Program-made: the position numbers and the translations under genes | Shown here: one piece after another, positions 4,839 to 5,537 of the stretch | How positions within the stretch are numbered: the stretch's first letter is position 1 | Layout: the number at the start of each line of letters is the position of its first letter | NCBI GenBank assembly: GCA_013140935.1 | Contig: JABFSD010000976.1 | Span: 1 to 5,537, forward strand | Direction of reading: 5' to 3' | Source of the DNA: Acidobacteriota bacterium | GTDB taxonomy: Bacteria; Acidobacteriota; Blastocatellia; RBC074 | DNA length: 5,537 nt | The notes under the pieces: model-generated | Database searches by the model: none | Seen by the model: only the letters and a program-made list of their open reading frames with translations | What the model was told of the DNA's origin: nothing

Positions 4839-5537
4839 ATGCTACTAAACCAAATTGCATTAGTTTCACAAACGAATAATGTCACGCTCAATCAACTGGT
4901 GCTGGTGAGCGCCGCGTTGCAAAAACAAGTGGCGCGCGATCTGAAGCCGATCTGGCAGATTGATTCCACGGTGGACGCCTTCGAGCGGTTGCAAGACGTG
5001 CCGCTCGGCTATTGGCCGATTGTCATCAAAGATACCATTCCGTTTGCCGCACAAGGCATTCACTTGAATAAAGCCAACGGCCAGCCGTTCGCGTTGGTCA
5101 AAGTCTCGAATAACTGGCCGCTCACGACTTCGCACGAGGCATTGGAGATGCTGGTTGATCCTTTCGGCAATCGCACGGCAGTGGGCGATTCCGTCAAACC
5201 GGGACAAGGGCGTGTGGAATATCTGGTGGAAGTTTGCGATCCGAGCGAACACGCGAAGTTCGGTTACACGGTCAACGGCGTGTTGCTGTCTGATTTTTAC
5301 ACGCCGGAATACTTCGACCCGGTGGCAGCTACGGGCGTGCGCTACAGTTTCGTCGGCGCGATCAAAAAGCCGCGTCAGGTGTTGGACGGCGGGTATTTGA
5401 GTTGGTTCGACCCGCAAAGCGGCCATGCTTTTCAACTCTTTGTCACTGGCACTGCCCAGCGGTTCGTTGACTTAGGACCCGTACCCGGAGGCTTCGGCAA
5501 CTTACGGGCTTTCACCGACGAGCCAGCGGCCAAGCAC
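4839..5537 (+). CDS. Putative HExxE zincin-like protein (possible metallopeptidase), 3' end outside window
   Basis: The first 233 codons of an open frame with no stop before the window edge. There is no signal peptide or membrane segment, so the product is probably cytoplasmic or exported by a non-Sec route. The N-terminal part ends in YWPIVIKDTIP (59-69), followed by GIHLNKANGQPFALVKVSNNWPL, split here at 73-82 and 83-95. Then comes SHEALEMLVDPFGN (98-111), in which H99, E100, E103, D107 and P108 match the HExxExxxDP pattern seen in several zinc-metallopeptidase-like families; EVCDP (131-135) could supply a further ligand, as the downstream E-x-x-D motif does in such proteins. Later conserved-looking blocks are YTVNGVLLSDFYTPEYFDP (143-161) and GGYLSWFDP (184-192). 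The whole resembles uncharacterised bacterial proteins; peptidase activity is inferred from the motif alone. The frame is well supported by the Shine-Dalgarno and by codon use. The gene could form an operon with the upstream membrane and exported proteins. Confidence 0.85.
   Translation, partial: MLLNQIALVSQTNNVTLNQLVLVSAALQKQVARDLKPIWQIDSTVDAFERLQDVPLGYWPIVIKDTIPFAAQGIHLNKANGQPFALVKVSNNWPLTTSHEALEMLVDPFGNRTAVGDSVKPGQGRVEYLVEVCDPSEHAKFGYTVNGVLLSDFYTPEYFDPVAATGVRYSFVGAIKKPRQVLDGGYLSWFDPQSGHAFQLFVTGTAQRFVDLGPVPGGFGNLRAFTDEPAAKH

Noticed and set aside
4609..4869. Minus-strand open frame of 86 codons with hydrophobic N-terminus
   Set aside because: It overlaps the Shine-Dalgarno and start of the HExxE gene, and the opposite strand reads as better protein; the hydrophobicity comes from the complement of polar codons.
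4866..5435. Minus-strand open frame of 189 codons
   Set aside because: Entirely antisense to the HExxE gene, which has a strong ribosome binding site and conserved-looking motifs.

Overview
The window looks like chromosomal DNA from an environmental bacterium, most likely an Acidobacteriota member (Blastocatellia or Solibacter-like). The clue is a TIGR02999-type ECF sigma factor whose 3' end overlaps the start of what looks like a serine/threonine kinase gene, a pairing common in Acidobacteriota and Planctomycetes. This placement is inferred from protein character only; no phylogenetic marker gene is present.

Layout. Positions 1-595 (minus strand) hold an ECF sigma factor and, overlapping its stop by 11 nt, the first 11 codons of the probable kinase. 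Positions 596-889 are a divergent intergenic region with a plausible minus-strand promoter and two clear inverted repeats, one of them a 16-nt near-perfect palindrome. On the plus strand follow three genes: a small two-helix membrane protein with a cytoplasmic-type coiled coil (890-1369); a 1064-residue exported protein with an N-terminal coiled coil, an unrecognised central domain and a C-terminal series of IPT/TIG-like beta domains (1401-4595); and, after a 243-nt gap, a gene with an excellent ribosome binding site encoding a soluble protein with an HExxE...DP zincin-like signature (4839 to beyond the window end). The gap holds a coding-like 3' fragment with no proper start (4613-4795), probably a decayed or frameshifted small gene.

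How they may work together. The sigma/kinase pair resembles a phospho-signalling regulatory unit. The plus-strand genes could form a cell-envelope module: a membrane anchor or scaffold, a large secreted or surface adhesin-like protein, and a possible metallopeptidase. That the sigma factor controls the divergent genes is a hypothesis from position only. No mobile element, CRISPR array, tRNA, rRNA or classical defence gene was seen.
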